A stretch of 64,000 nucleotides of DNA from Sipunculus nudus (GCA_026874595.1 CM049306.1:33620019-33684018), one strand, 5' to 3'. Counted from the first letter of the stretch, positions 25,895-39,200 are shown. Numbers and translations: made by a program. Notes: generated from the letters alone by a model not told the origin.

Positions 25895-25897
<3 letters not shown>
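24367..25897. other. No gene seen
   Basis: AT-rich. Overlapping frames at 24649-24954 (minus) and 24677-24859 (plus) are unrecognised and are not called. Confidence 0.55.

Positions 25898-25946
<49 letters not shown>
25898..25946. repeat. (AT)n microsatellite
   Basis: A pure AT run. Confidence 0.95.
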
Positions 25947-25951
<5 letters not shown>

Positions 25952-27704
25952 CCAACGTACCCATTAATTAATTTGATATATAAAATTAATTAGAATACAA
26001 GCGGGCATTTAATTAATTTCATTCATGTATAATTCTTGCCTATTGTAGCCTGGGCGAAATTTATTTGACGTGAAAAGTCGTGTGGCTCTCCTTAAACTCG
26101 GACATATTGGTTCTACCTGGCCTGGGTGAAAATGTAAATTATTTGAACAACAGGATTACTCTTTATTATTCTAGAAAGAAACAGTCTGAGATCAATCTGT
26201 GTGTCGTTTCAGTTATCATTGCAGTGTGGTAACTCAGACGTAGTAATATTTGATCAATTTGTACATCCTTTTTGAAAAATATCCTCATTAAAGAAGTCAT
26301 TTGTATATTACGTGCTGTGCAAGTGTCTTTTATTATATTAGCGGTTTGTCAAAGATCGTACTCCGAGAAGTCCTGTTTTCGACTGGATAACGCGTGCGGC
26401 GACTGATATAAGTTGTACATTCGAATTTGTGAATGACAGGTTGACCTGGATTACATGTACATATTATTGATACTGTACTAAACGGGAGAACATCCAAAGA
26501 AGTGCATATATAAAGGTAAATCTTGGTTAGGTATAAGTTGTTAGCAATGACCATAATAATTACTTTCTTCCAAATTGTTTCTAAAAAAATATATTTCTAC
26601 CACATTTAGGTTTGTGAACGTAACGTATATATGAACTAACATTATTGACTGGCCCTGCTTTCAAGCACTGCTCTATGGCCACGACTCCGAAATGTCGTTT
26701 TGGGACTTAACTGTCGGGAACGAAAACTGTCTTTTTCCATATTTTCCAATTGATCATCCATCAGGAACTATACTTCCCTAGTGGCTAAAAATATAACGTT
26801 ATATGCTGTTTTTGGAATGAAACTAAACTTTTCTTACGTGCAGTTCCAAAAGGTTATTTTCTAGTGATAGAAAAAATCATAAATTTTACATTAATAGTAA
26901 AATGTTCTTACTTCGACAGATTGTATATCTTTTCTAAGTTCTACTAAAATGTTTTCTTTTACAAAAGAAAATTAGTCACAATTCTTTACTAAATGGGGTT
27001 TGGATAATTTGTACATACGTTCATTATTCTTTTAATGATTCTAGGATTTCCTCCATTCAGTAAGTTTGTTAAGTATTACGTGTAACATTAAGTGTGTCAT
27101 ATATGTGTCAAATCATGACCACCAACGTGAAGAGTTTAAGTTTTTCATGATTTTTCGTGATGCGCAAGAAAATATATAATTTATAATTGTTTAGCCTTGA
27201 ATTAGGATTTTATTTTAAAGATTGAAATAAAACAGGTATAATTAAGTTTTTCTATGACAACGGTCTGTACCATCATTGAGTGATCAATGATAAATTGCGC
27301 TTATTTAATCAAGCTTCAAAATGATCACACTGTTTGACATTAATCCGGAGGAGAGACTATTGGGATAATAACTAAAGAAACCCATGAAAACAGACCCTTT
27401 TATATTTTATAAAATCGTGGGTCTTTTGGATTATGTGACATGGCGTCTGTCACGGGTTGCACGCCCCATTTTGATAGTTTCATTTATGACATTTATCAAT
27501 TTTAAAAAGTCTTTGTGCATATAATCAGTGACCTAGACTTTTATCAGTGGGGTGAGACATTGCAAAAAATAGACCGTTTACTCAGTTTTATACATGCATT
27601 TTTAAAATAGTTTGCAAGGTGTTTATGTTTTAATTTTAGTTCATTTGTATGCATTATTCCGTCGTTGCAGTTCATTTTTTACTGATCTGCCAGTTTATTC
27701 ATAT
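25947..27704. other. No gene seen
   Basis: AT-rich intergenic-looking sequence without a recognised motif. Confidence 0.55.
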
Positions 27705-28085
27705 TGTTACGGAACCTAATATAAAGAGATCACGTATACGTGATGAACACAAATTCTGTAATGGAGATAAAAAAATCAGATTCTGTAACACTAAGCAGCG
27801 TGAAATGTCAAGGGGAATGAATAAAGAAGTCAGTGGTTTTTTGTTAACAAATAACTATAATTTATTCTTAAAACAACCCTAACAATACAATACACTAAAT
27901 AAATACAATGATACAGTAAAACAGCGTTATAGCAACAAGTCAATACAATCACAGAGTAAATAATGTATGTGCACAGTACCTGGATACCAACACCGTCACC
28001 ACGATAAGTCCTTTAAATGTAAACTCTCGGAGAATGACAGTCCAGTGGAAAGTTCTTGCAACAACCCAGAAGTCCAAATAAAAGT
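27705..28085 (+). mobile_element. Putative LTR, family L copy 4, truncated
   Basis: It starts TGTTACGGAACCTAA and follows the family through AGGGGAATGAATAAAGAAGTC and CAGTACCTGGATACCA. It is closest to copy 2 in its opening (GATCACGTAT.CGTGATGAAC). Alignment fades after about 28085, so the TATA region and the 3' terminus are missing or replaced. Confidence 0.6.
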
Positions 28086-28419
28086 GGTATAACTCTTTGA
28101 ACCATAAATAACACGATATGCGCTATTTGAACAGACTAATTTATCCAGCAAGTAATATTGCAGTCCAACAAGTAAAGAATTGCACATCCCCACACGTGCA
28201 TTATGTTACCGTCTCCTGAACAATCAGCCGAAAAGGATTTCTCCTTATTATAGCCATATTTCGTGGATGGAAATATGCACTCTGCGTGACCGAGCGAATG
28301 CAACTTTTAGGAAGTAGTTTCGAATTTAATTATCTTAAAGGGGGGGGGGGGGGGTGTCTGGTTTGAACCTGTTCAGGCTATTTGGTTACCTTAGGCAGAT
28401 CCTCATGATTGACAATGAT
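28086..28419. other. No gene seen; G15 homopolymer
   Basis: Unassigned sequence between the truncated LTR and the decayed coding region, with a run of 15 G at 28340-28354. Confidence 0.5.
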
Positions 28420-29777
28420 GACTTTTTTTCGACACGGTAACCTCTATAAAGGTGCGACTGGCCCATTTCAACATCATCGACATGACAGCAATTGATGATG
28501 CTTGCACATGAGGCTGTTTTCTAGACACTGCACATCTTACAGGAACTGGCCGACTCCTCCCGTTGTTTTCCAATTTGCAAATCAAGCCATTCAACAAAAG
28601 AAATGTGCCTTCTATCGCAAATAAACTGAGTCAATGGCGAAAAGTCTGTCCATCAATTTGGTAAAGTTAGCGTCCATCGAACTGCAAGTAAACTAAGCTG
28701 TTCTTAAAATGTTTTAGTTGGTCCAACTTATCATAATGCGCGTTCAGAAATCCTTTACTGGTTGCTTTATATCTTTTAATTCTCTCTCCATCGGACTGCC
28801 TTGACAAGTTTTTTTTTCAAACTCCTCGGTGTTTGATTGGTCAGGTAACAGTTTCCGTTGACTCTTTGCTTCTTCCCGATTCAGATCGCCATCAAACTTT
28901 GGTTGGTTTGACTTTATTCGTCTACTTATGTTATTTGTCGGCTTAACAAAATGGCAAAATATCCATTTAACTAAATATATATTTGGACATGTAGTTGCAC
29001 TCATCTGCGAAACTGCAAGCAGATAATTTGTTAACACTTGCCACCGCTGTTTGAACCACGGTTTAAGGACAGGTGATGTGACTGTTTCTTATTAAGGAAA
29101 TTTCTTCTTTAAAAAAATACTATGATCAATTAAGTGGCACCTGGAAAGAAACAGTTATATTTTCATAATTGATCCTAAAACGTAGCCTGTAATGCATTGT
29201 AAAACATGGACTATGTTGTAGTGGAAGTATCCGTTAAATACCTTTTCTGCATCACAACTTTCTTCTATGTTATAGTTTCCCCCTTTCCATCCTGTTCACG
29301 TCTTTTAAATAAATGTCTACCTTTTTCAGCTGCATGTCTCTGACAAAACACGTTTCTGTTTTCGAATTTATGTGCACACAGAAGCACTACCAATCGTATT
29401 GTGGACTGCCTTTAGAAGGCGTCTCTTACGTCATCAAGTCGATCTGCCTAAGCTTTGTTCAGTAATCTTAACGTCTTCATTATCTCTCCAGTTACAAGTT
29501 TTAATTTCAGTTCTTCTGACAGGGCAAAGCCAAACAACAGGGCACGCCGGACTTTCTTTTTGTCACCACTGTTCAAAATGAGCTTAAGCTGGTGAAGAGT
29601 ATTCCTTCCCATCCTCCCTATTTCCCTGTTGTAGTCTTAACTTTAGTCTGTTTCTGAGGGAGCTAATTTCCTTGCACACGTCTTTGATTACTTTGTTCTC
29701 TGTCTATATTGTCCTTTGGGTTGGGTTTCCTATTTACTCTATTTAATCTTCGTCCACCTGCCATTTTCTGAGGTGAC
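28420..29777 (-). pseudogene. Decayed minus-strand coding region, unrecognised
   Basis: Protein-like stretches succeed one another in different frames. The first starts at an ATG near 29763 (MAGGRRLNRVNRKPNPKDN...). It passes after a frameshift into KDVCKEISSLRNRLK, a basic, coiled-coil-like segment. After another it becomes LKLILNSGDKKKVRRALLFG and continues to a stop near 29450. A further frame (about 28744-28960) is charged and hydrophilic (KPTNNISRRIKSNQPKFDGD, EEAKSQRKLLPDQ). It continues in another frame as KRYKATSKGFLNAHYDKLDQ, and another remnant lies at 28403-28597. The frame changes suggest a dead transposon frame or retrocopied gene. Spliced exons of a small gene are less likely but possible. 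I recognise no family. Confidence 0.4.
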
Positions 29778-32700
29778 AACACAGTTTTAAGTTAAAAGCA
29801 AATCGCTATTTACAAATGCTTTTGAAATGACATCACATGAGAATCATTATATGAAGGATTTTTTAACAATTACGATGTGAAAATTTTATAGATAATTACA
29901 AGGTTTTACAATGTAAAAATATAATTGGACAGTACGAGGAGCAGATTCATGGTTTGTTGAATACAAAGAAAGAGAACGTTATTAAGTCGCAGCTTCAGAA
30001 TTCCTATTTAATCTCAATGACAGTTTTGAAGGAAATGTTAATAAATGTCTTGTAATGTATAGCGTTTATTCATGACTTCATGGTAATAAGCATGAAACCT
30101 GCCTGATTTCGGAGGCCAGTTCACCACCTGCGGCTTTAATACAAGGGACTTGAATACATCTCACTCTTGTCTGAATTGCTATAGTCGTCCGAAGAAATAT
30201 ATATGAAATATGTTTGGTGATTTTAATTTACACGTTGAAAGAAAATAATTGGTCTGTTCAGGAATATATAGGCAGAGACGACTGCTATATTTTTTTTATT
30301 GAAGTGTCTCTGTTGCACAAAAACATGGTGGTATGGCTATGTTCAGTTTTATTACAAGTAACAGAGCAACTGATTTGCGTATCTGTCACTTTTTTTGGGA
30401 AACATTGGCATCGCTATAAGAACTTGCATACAAACTGCAAATATATGGATAAACCGGTGAAGTAGGTTAGCTCAACTGGCGACAGTCTGTATAAACGTAA
30501 GTGTATAGATTATTTACCATGTATTTGTTGATTCATGACAATCTACAGACATCTGAAACATTTATAAGACGGACATATATACAACGATATATATGACGCA
30601 TTTTGTACATAGTGTTTAAGGTTTTTGTAAGGGTGTAGGGCTCAGGGTTATATAGCTCTGATAATATTAAAAATATAAATAGTCTTTAATTAAACATCCG
30701 TGACCAATTACAATTTTTAGACTTATGATTAGGATTAGGGTAAAGTATTAAGGGTATATACCCCTTGTAAACAGGACATGTAAATCAACATGTCCCTTAG
30801 TTTACCAGGATACCTTGTAAGCCATGATACTTCACTATATGAGATATTTCGTAACCACATACGGACAATGTGACGCTATATTCAAACTGAGTTATTCCAT
30901 ACGCATTTTACGACCAATGGATCAAGGGGTTCCATAAATATCAACACATCAAACATTAACTATTTAACACTCACATAACTTCAGTAGAAAACCGGGAATT
31001 GATTGAGTGATATCCTGCACTCAGTGACACATGCAGACATTTCAGATCATATCCATAACTTCATGGTTTGCTATATTTAAGAGCCATTATATATGACACT
31101 CCATGTGGGCATATATTAAAGCAATGTGTCTGCAAATGTTCTGTATTAATGTTGATGCAATTTTTGTGGAACAAGGACCATGAGCGAAGGATGAAAAAAA
31201 TACAATTAGGGGACGGATTGGTCAAACCCAAAGGCTAATCTGTATCCGGATACATATGCAACGCTATTTGTTTCTCATTAATATATAAATAAGGGACGTT
31301 CCTTCAACGTCGTTAGATATTTGTCATGCATCATGACAGGTGAGTGCACAGACAATAATGTCAAAATAACTTTTCGCGATTGTGACAATGAAGAGTGCCA
31401 ATCCCCCCCCCCCCCCCCACCAGGCAGCGTCACAGCATAGCCACTCGTTAAATTAATCACTTCTCTGTCACATATTGTCACATCTCTCGTCTGTATAGGT
31501 CGATAGGCACTTTACAGCTTTTCTACAACCAAGAATCTCAAAACTTTCTCAATAATTGACACTGATATACTACAGAGACCTGATTTAACATCTAATTAAC
31601 TATCATTAACTTCCTGTACATGAGACCAATTAAAATGTTGCATCTACTGCCTCAGAGAGTAAATCGCCGATGGTGAATCCCAGTACTAAAGTAGTGTGTA
31701 CCATTTCCTATGAATCAAGGGTATTTAGGACAATATCTTATGTAGACTTGTGCGGGTGTCCCACTTCCAGATGACTGAACACCATATATAATAACATTAT
31801 ATATACACATTTATTATTATTCAATAACACGCTTTTACATTAAAACTTAATAATACCAAATATGTTAGAACTTATAAGAATAACATTTTTTTCAAAGTCT
31901 GACAACTATATAGCTTGATGACACGCAGAAGCAATTAAGAAATTACTATAATAACCATAATCACCATGACGACGCAGTAGATACCATCAATAATATAGAT
32001 GATTTATAAACACAGCAGGCTAACATTTCATGGAGTCTGGTCGGGTCTAGCGAGGCGAGGAAGATCTCACATCCACCAGACGTAAGACGCGTAGTTGTTA
32101 TTCCCCAACGGCCAAAAAAAAACGCCCACGGTGAGAAAGCCAACGCCTCACCGGTCATGTATTCTCCGCACTGTGACCTCAGCCTTAAGAGTGGACTTTA
32201 TAATGACACCCTTGGGTCTCAGTCCCGTAATACTGAACTCCTTTAGTCTAAATCCATAAAGTATACATCACCTGTTGTTCATGTGGAGTAAATAAATTCT
32301 GAAAAAAAGCAATATATATTTACTTTGTTTGGTTGCACGGATCTCTTTTGATTACAAATTTGATATTTTATTTTTTATTTTATTCTGATGAACAGTAAAA
32401 TTATAAGCATATATAGGCATATAAGTATATAGGTACTTTTTATGTACTAAGATTATTTCAGTTTTATATTCCTTTTTTGTATTTGAAAAAGTGGAAAGCG
32501 CCACGTAAAAACATAAATTAAAAAGTCAGACTAGTTGTGTCCGAAAAGATACCGTATCATTAAAAGCAAAGACAAAACTTGACTATAATGGAATAATTTG
32601 TTAAAATGTTACTATTTACTATATCAATGAAAAATTCGGTGAAATATAACCAATTTTGTAACAAATGTACTATTTGTATAGCGTTGTGCGCAGTATCATA

Positions 32701-33278
32701 AAGGTCAAGCCAACAGCAGCCTTGAATCTTTAAGCTCTTTATTGCATAATGAAAAGAGCCAGCCTTCAGTATATGTATATAGTTTAATTTAATTGTATGA
32801 CCAAATAATGAATAAAGAGAGCAATGATCAATTAGTAATTGGCATTTTAATATGAAAAAATGACCTTTAAACAATGGATCTTCTCCCAATGGTCAATAAT
32901 GCAGCGATATCTTTCTAAGCTTTGACTGCTCATCAGTGCTGACAAAAAAAAAAACAAAAAAACTAGAGGCAGTGACGTCAAGTCTGTTCCTGCTTGTTAC
33001 TAGCTTGTGAATTAATCACGACTAGGAGCTATGTTTACTAGCACTTCATCTTGGCAGCTGCCAAGACGTTTATGTACTGTCTGTTCGGTACCGGAAGATG
33101 TTAGTTGACGTTCTTCCGATCCGAAGGCACCTGTTTTTTTTCATTTCTACCAAAACCTGTTGGTATCTTAACTTGTACACTAAAGCTCAGTGTTGGAATA
33201 GCATTTTGTCACTCCACACGTTTACTCTCCTTAATTGACAATACAATTTTTGTGTACATTAAAAAAATTTACCAAATT
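29778..33278. other. No gene seen; C16 homopolymer
   Basis: AT-rich. A run of 16 C lies at 31403-31418. A minus-strand frame at 31961-32158 has a more balanced composition than its surroundings and contains a CGGTGAG/CTCACCG hairpin (about 32129-32153), but it cannot be identified. No RNA gene was seen. Confidence 0.5.
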
Positions 33279-33449
33279 GGACCAGATTCTAATCTGGTCC
33301 TCGATAAATGTAAGGTAATAAATATATAAATAAATATAAATAAATATAAATATATTTATTATATATTTATATAATATATATATATATTTATATTTATTTA
33401 TATATTTTTTTATTTACATTTGTCGAGTCCCAGATTAGAATCTGGTTCC
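33279..33449. repeat. Long AT-rich hairpin capped by CCAGATT palindromes
   Basis: The left arm begins with the near-perfect palindrome GGACCAGATT-CT-AATCTGGTCC (33279-33300), then TCGATAAATGTAAG and AT-rich sequence. The right arm is its inverse: TTTACATTTGTCGAG, then CCAGATTAGAATCTGG (33430-33445). The arms pair over roughly 65-70 bp around an AT-rich loop. This is a foldback or MITE-like structure with cruciform potential. Confidence 0.75.
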
Positions 33450-33645
33450 ATTTTAAACTCAGCTCAGCCTAGATTAAAAATTTGATCTGGACCAGCGAGA
33501 CTAGTTTTAAAAAGGACCAGCCGAGATTAAAATTTTGATCTGTGCCGGTCCAGATTACAATCCTGTGGTGCATGAAGACTTCAGGATTGAAATCTGGTCT
33601 AGACTGATTATAAACTTGGCCAGCCCAGATTAGAATTTTGACGGC
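33450..33645. repeat. Degenerate CAGATTnnAATCTG palindrome cluster
   Basis: At least four diverged versions follow the hairpin: CTAGATTAAAAATTTGATCTG, GAGATTAAAATTTTGATCTG, a GGTCCAGATTACAATCC and GATTGAAATCTGGTC pair, and CCCAGATTAGAATTTTGAC. They are separated by GGACCAGC-like spacers. This suggests repeated insertion or internal amplification of one short palindromic unit. Confidence 0.65.
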
Positions 33646-34635
33646 ATGAAAAATCATAATTTCTATTCCACTGTTCTGTTTATGGTTTGAGAAAATGTTG
33701 CCAAACCCATGCAGGATTTATTTTTAAGGTGTCTTTTCAGATATTGAGTGAACTAAACATTTTAAATAATTCCTTTTATTGGAATTTTGAATAGATGGGT
33801 AATGTCATGTTAATCACAGAGAAGATTTGTACAATTCCTAGTGGCATCAAAGGAATGCAAATTTACCCTTAAAGAAAAAAAAGGGGGTTTCATGAGGCTA
33901 TAAAGGTAAATCAGTTAAGCTATAATGCAAACTATAAATTATTTACAATAAATCAATACAAATCAATAGTGCAGACTACAAACATATGACTGTGTATATA
34001 ATAAAGGTAAAACATACAAATAAATACTCAGAATAATTTATCTTATTTTTGACCCTCTACTTGTACTTCAGTGCAATAAAAATCATGTACTTTAAAATTC
34101 TGAAGTAGCCTACTGTACTAAGGAAGAGATGCTTTGTACTTGACTCAAGCCTGAAAAGAGGGAAATGCGTATATTTTTTTCTCTCACAAATCCCTAAGTG
34201 TAATTATCCTCTTCTGGTTATTGTGGATCTCTGGAAGGGTATTAGTCCCTTGGTGTAACAGGGAACCCAACCTTCCAAAAATCTTGGATATGCCCCTGGA
34301 TCCAGTACTTATGGGTGCCTCCTTTGTAAGTAAAATCCTATAATTATGCCATCACAGTTCTCTCACGGTCCGCCATGTCCATTTTATGAGGTTATGAAAA
34401 ATGTCGCAAAGTCTTCTCAAAGCATGTTTTAACTTGATTGTAGGAAAATCACATCATGTAAATCGATGTTTTCCACATCAATTATATATGCATTTTTCTC
34501 TTTCTACCCCTGGTGCAAAAATATTGGGCTTGTTTGCCTTACCAATCAGTCAGCACAAAACAAACACCAGTACAGGGGCAGTTGAAGAGACTATAACTGT
34601 ATGTAGGTCAAACAGCATCCAAATGCGACGGCAAG
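33646..34635. other. No gene seen
   Basis: AT-rich to about 34.2 kb. The 34.2-34.63 kb part precedes the element end below and may belong to the same interspersed repeat. Confidence 0.5.
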
Positions 34636-34713
34636 CAGACGGACGGATGACGGACGCAGGGTCTTCGCTAGAGCTAAGTTGACATATACTTAGTTATAAG
34701 CAGCTGAAAAACA
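34636..34713 (-). mobile_element. Terminal segment of a pearl/Helentron-like element
   Basis: AGACGGACGGATGACGGACG is followed by AGGGTCTTCGCTAGAGCTAAG, a TGACATATACTTAGTTATAAG self-complementary stretch and CAGCTGAAAAAC. The order matches the right ends of the 320-bp units at 1681-2319 (GGACGGACGACGGAC, GATCGCTATAGCTTAG, CAGCTCAGCTAAAAA). Its inner boundary is not defined. Confidence 0.55.
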
Positions 34714-35579
34714 ATGATATACATGTATTTGTTTCCAATGTTTTCAATGCATGTATTCGTCATTTCATGTATTATAAGTCAATTGAATGGTTATGACTGA
34801 GTGATAATAGAGGTGTTTGGAGTGAAAAGCAGTAATTAACCTTTCAGTCTGTATGCAGCTTCTTCCACTTTGAATATGCGTTGCGCCCATGCTACGACTT
34901 CGTCCACTGACCATTCCTTATTTCTTTCCATATCCAATCACAGGTAGTTTTCCACTGTACGATAGCTTGTCCTTCAATCCGTTCCGTTAAACGCGCGTTT
35001 CCGTCATCAAGTGCCCGTTTAAAACACCGAAAAAGCCCACCCGTCGATTTGATTGGGAGCGAAACATGTTAAAACGTGTGTCAAACATGTTGAAGCATCT
35101 CACTACTAGAAAACAATTAAAGTGCCGTACCACTTGTTTTAAACATGTCTCTATCTAAAGCATATTATAAAGTGAGACCTGTCACATCTACTTCGAAACG
35201 GCAACTAACCCAAACTTTTTTGCAGTGAAAGCGTCGGCCACGATACCAACCTGAAGTACGGAATGGGATGCATTGGCGAACGGCAGTTGACGGTATGAGA
35301 GCCGTGGGCCGACGGTTTGCGTCAACTCCTTGTTCAATTTTCCAGACTCACTATTATACCATTGGCTGCCTTTTCCATTCTCTGTGGACCAAAACCTAAA
35401 AAAAAGTCTGCACGGGGCCTCATTAAAGAGGCCTATTCCGATATTAGATTTCTATTAAATAAAGATAACCCACTTAACCTTATGTAAACAAATAGACCTG
35501 AAAACGCCTATCACTCTGTACAAAGGCCGTTCATATCCAACAAGTTTATAACATGTGGGGGGAAGCCAAAATATTCCAA
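34714..35579. other. No gene seen
   Basis: Mixed composition without a recognised feature. The 35.2-35.35 kb part is GC-richer but has no frame I can assign. Confidence 0.5.
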
Positions 35580-35815
35580 ACACATCCAGCAGGTCAGACG
35601 AACCACAGTTTTGTTATAGGGCGTTTTGCAGCTTACGTTAGTGATCTTTCAACTTCAGCTCATATGCCACCTAGAGCCTTGTGTTACATATGCCACCAAC
35701 CACCTTATTTTATTTTATTTTCCATTTTATCAACACAGCTGTGTTTTAAAACAGCTTGTTGATAAACAAGCTCATTAATCCGTCACTGAGATTTATAAAG
35801 AACTTCTCTGCAAGA
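35580..35815 (+). repeat. Dispersed repeat family D, copy 1
   Basis: It shares an ordered series of words with 59260-59485: CACATC near the start, TTTTGCA, CATATGC/TATATGC before ACCT, then TCAACA..GCTGTGTTT, TTGTTGATAAACAAG, TC.T.TATCC/ATCCGTCAC and a terminal TATAA.GAACTT. Both copies are on the plus strand. Class unknown; an open frame through each copy is not conserved at protein level. Confidence 0.5.
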
Positions 35816-36074
35816 AAGGTATTACCCAGAGTTCGGAAACCTTAACTTGAACTCTATAGAAACGACAAATGACTTTCTGGCTAAACATTTCAGGACAGAG
35901 ATATAAGAAATTAAAAAAAATCGCGTGCTCCATTTTAGCGACCACTTAATATATTTTGTAATCTCCCCTGTCTGCACTAATCTTGCAAATATCTAGAGAA
36001 AGAAAAGCAGGACGACTTTTCTGTCCTGAATCCAGGGCGGCATTGGTGCCAAAGCCGTCTACTAACTTTGGATT

Positions 36075-36239
36075 CTTAGCAGAACATTAGTATCGCTGTC
36101 TGGTAATTTAAATATCTGACGCCTCTTTAACAGATTCACAATTAGATAAGACTTTTGATTCTCTTAGCAGAACATTAGTATCGCTGTCTGGTAATTTAAA
36201 TATCTGACGCCTCTTTAGCAGATTCACAATTAGATAAGA
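36075..36239. repeat. Direct duplication, 77-bp units at 88-bp period
   Basis: The 36075-36151 unit (CTTAGCAGAACATTAGTATC ... ATTAGATAAGA) recurs at 36163-36239 with a single visible change (TTTAACAG to TTTAGCAG). An 11-bp spacer separates them. Confidence 0.9.
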
Positions 36240-39200
36240 ATGTATAATAGAGGGCAAGATTGGTCGGTCTATCCAGTAACATTAAGAGTCGCAATAAAAC
36301 GCACGATGGAACACGCTGAATTGTTCGCGATATTCAATGTTTGACATAATAATATAGAAACAGAAATAATATAAAAAAAATATAAATGTTTGAAAATCAT
36401 ATAAAGATCAATACAGCCATGTGATCTAATAGCTGTCAAAAATGCTATACTGGAGATATTATTTAGTAATTTTAATTTTTTTTCGTCTTTTTTATTGCAT
36501 ACATATAGCATCAGAATCGAATCCAGAGGGGGGCAAGGGAGTCTGGACCAACCTCCCTCGCTTTTTCAGCCGCCGCAACTATTTAAAGGGGTTCAGACCA
36601 GTAATTGTGACCTGATGACCTTTTTTAAGGTTTTGTCATTATAGTCCTCCTTTGTTAGACCTCTCAGGTTCCTTAATTCTGGAACCGGCCCAGAACATAT
36701 AGAGAATGTCGGGATATCTCCACACTTTGTCAATTAAAGTTTGCTTCCAGTTCATTTAATGTGCGGTCTGTCTTAAGACTTAAGCAATGATAAAGTGTTT
36801 AATACTATCAATGTGAGCTGACCCCTCCCACTCAGTGCACCGTTTGATCTTACATTATTGAAATTTAACTGTGTTCGACGCTTCAGTAAATCCTGTCTGC
36901 AGCACGGCTCACAGGACGAACATCATCATATGTAGTCATAACAGAGGAATCTGCTTCAAAATACAACATACTGTTACTGTTCATGGACAGCAAATCTTAG
37001 TTTAGAGATAACGTTTTCTAACACAATGGTCACTTAACATTCGTTCTAAAACTTCTGCTATTTTACCACTGCTTTCAGTAGTAGGCTTTGATGCGTATTT
37101 GCCACGAGACAGCGAGGAAAGCATAAACAAAGTTCCAACCAATGAGAGCTGGATATTGCGGATCTTGTCAACTTTGAATCCCGCAATATTTCATAAGCTA
37201 TTTATGTGATTTGATATCATCATACCATATCCTATTTTTGTCGAACCTTTATACATCTAATTTCTAATTTTTTTTCGATCATTGCGTGTCCAATGGCTAA
37301 GTTTTTATTTCAAAGAGGACTTTGGTTAGAAAATAAATCAAAACCCTGCACCGAATTTTAAGTTATTTTTTTCTAATATTTTAGAGAAAGTCCATCTTTT
37401 ATGAAGTGTTGACCTTACACACAAATAAGAGATAATGCATGACATTCTTATGGACAGCTAAAAAGTTCTGAAATGACAAATTTATTTCTTAACAAGCAGA
37501 ACTTCCCAAAATAGGCTGCAATAGAGAATGAGTGTCATGCTTACCAAAATAGAATCAAATAAACCCCATACTTTGACAAACATTTTAGAAATGAATTTAA
37601 AATCCATATATCTATGAAAGCATTTTGATTTTGTACATCTCAATCCAATTAATCGCGTTCACATACCTTCACTGATAAGAGCTGTTATTTGATTTAGTCC
37701 GATAAATATTAATAAAAATGTTTCAACCGATGGGAGAAAGATAAATAAACATAGGAGGTTATAGAGTAGAAGTTTTGCTTTTGTTTTCAAGTACTCATCT
37801 CAAAGAAAGCATTTAGATCCTTAATTACATTAATGACAAGTCATGTGTGCACATCTAAGTTTTATAGAATGAATTATTGCAGGGTACATTCATTTTTCAT
37901 CAAATTCAAAATAAGTATTAAAAATATGTATATTGACCACAAGTAACGATATAAAAAAATGTTGTCTCGAGTACAAAATCCCGAAAAAGCTGGATATGTA
38001 ACTGTGTATGCCAATATGTAGTTTATATTGGAAACTTACTCTTGTCCTATTCTCATCTAACAACAAAAACAACACTAATTGAATATATGCAATGCTGAAA
38101 GAAAATCTATATAACCCTTTGAAGACAACCGGTCTCACTTTGCCAATTTGCTTAGAAAACAATGTACATATACTTTTTATGCATATTAAGGTTACCTACA
38201 AACAACGAAACAGCTGCGGATGAAATTAATTTGGTTGAAATGGACATGAAATAATTACAAATGTTTTTTCCCCTATATACGCAGGTGGCGAAAGTGAAAG
38301 TAAGACATCTCGTTTGAACCTGATAGATACTGGAAGTAATTAATGAAAAAGTGGTAAAAGAAGAAATAGCTTAATTCTGACTGACAATTATCAACATTTG
38401 TGATGCGTATAGTTCTTATGAATGGAAATATTGCTTTTACTACAAACAGTGTTTAAGCGCCTGAAATCAAATTGTAATATAAATTTAGCCACAACTTTTG
38501 GATAAAGCCTGCTTGTTACAACTGCTGAATTATTTGTTTTAGGTTTAGCAGTAAAAAGTATCCGTTTTCGTTTTGATTATAACATTTAGGAAATCAAAGC
38601 TCTCAGGATCTGTTCTGCCCTCGCAACAAAATCACTATTTTAAAAAAAGAGATTGATTGGGGAGGCTGTGAACATATGTTCAGATATGGATGGGCGCGTG
38701 TGTTATGTGTTGGCGTTATTTAAGTGTGATTAAAGTCTATTTACTATTTTTATTATTGGTATTATAATTTATTATTATAACCAAATACATGATTAACTCC
38801 AAAATATTATTTTTTTTAAATTACACTCCAAATAAACATTGTATACAATCTCGGTTTTGTGTCATAAATATTATATTTCGAAAAGATTAATATATATGCT
38901 ACTTGTTTTTTAATCAATCAATGAACCCATATTTTTATGTTGAGATTTATGATAAATCAAATCCAAACCTAATTCTATTGGCCACAACTCATGTAAAATG
39001 ATATTGGGTACCAGTGTAACATTTGAGATAATTTCAGTTTTACATGTATATTTTTCACGTCTTATAAAAATATTATATAAAGGATATGTCAATTACTTAA
39101 CAAGATTTAGGTCAATGTATTTGACATTTAAAAGTAGTCAACTGCGTCCTCCGGTAGTTACCGCCGTGTTGTTTCGGCGTGTTGTTTTGTCCTTTTGTCT

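Noticed and set aside
30715-30760. TTAGGATTAGGG resembling a telomere repeat
   Set aside because: Only one imperfect pair of units; no tandem run.
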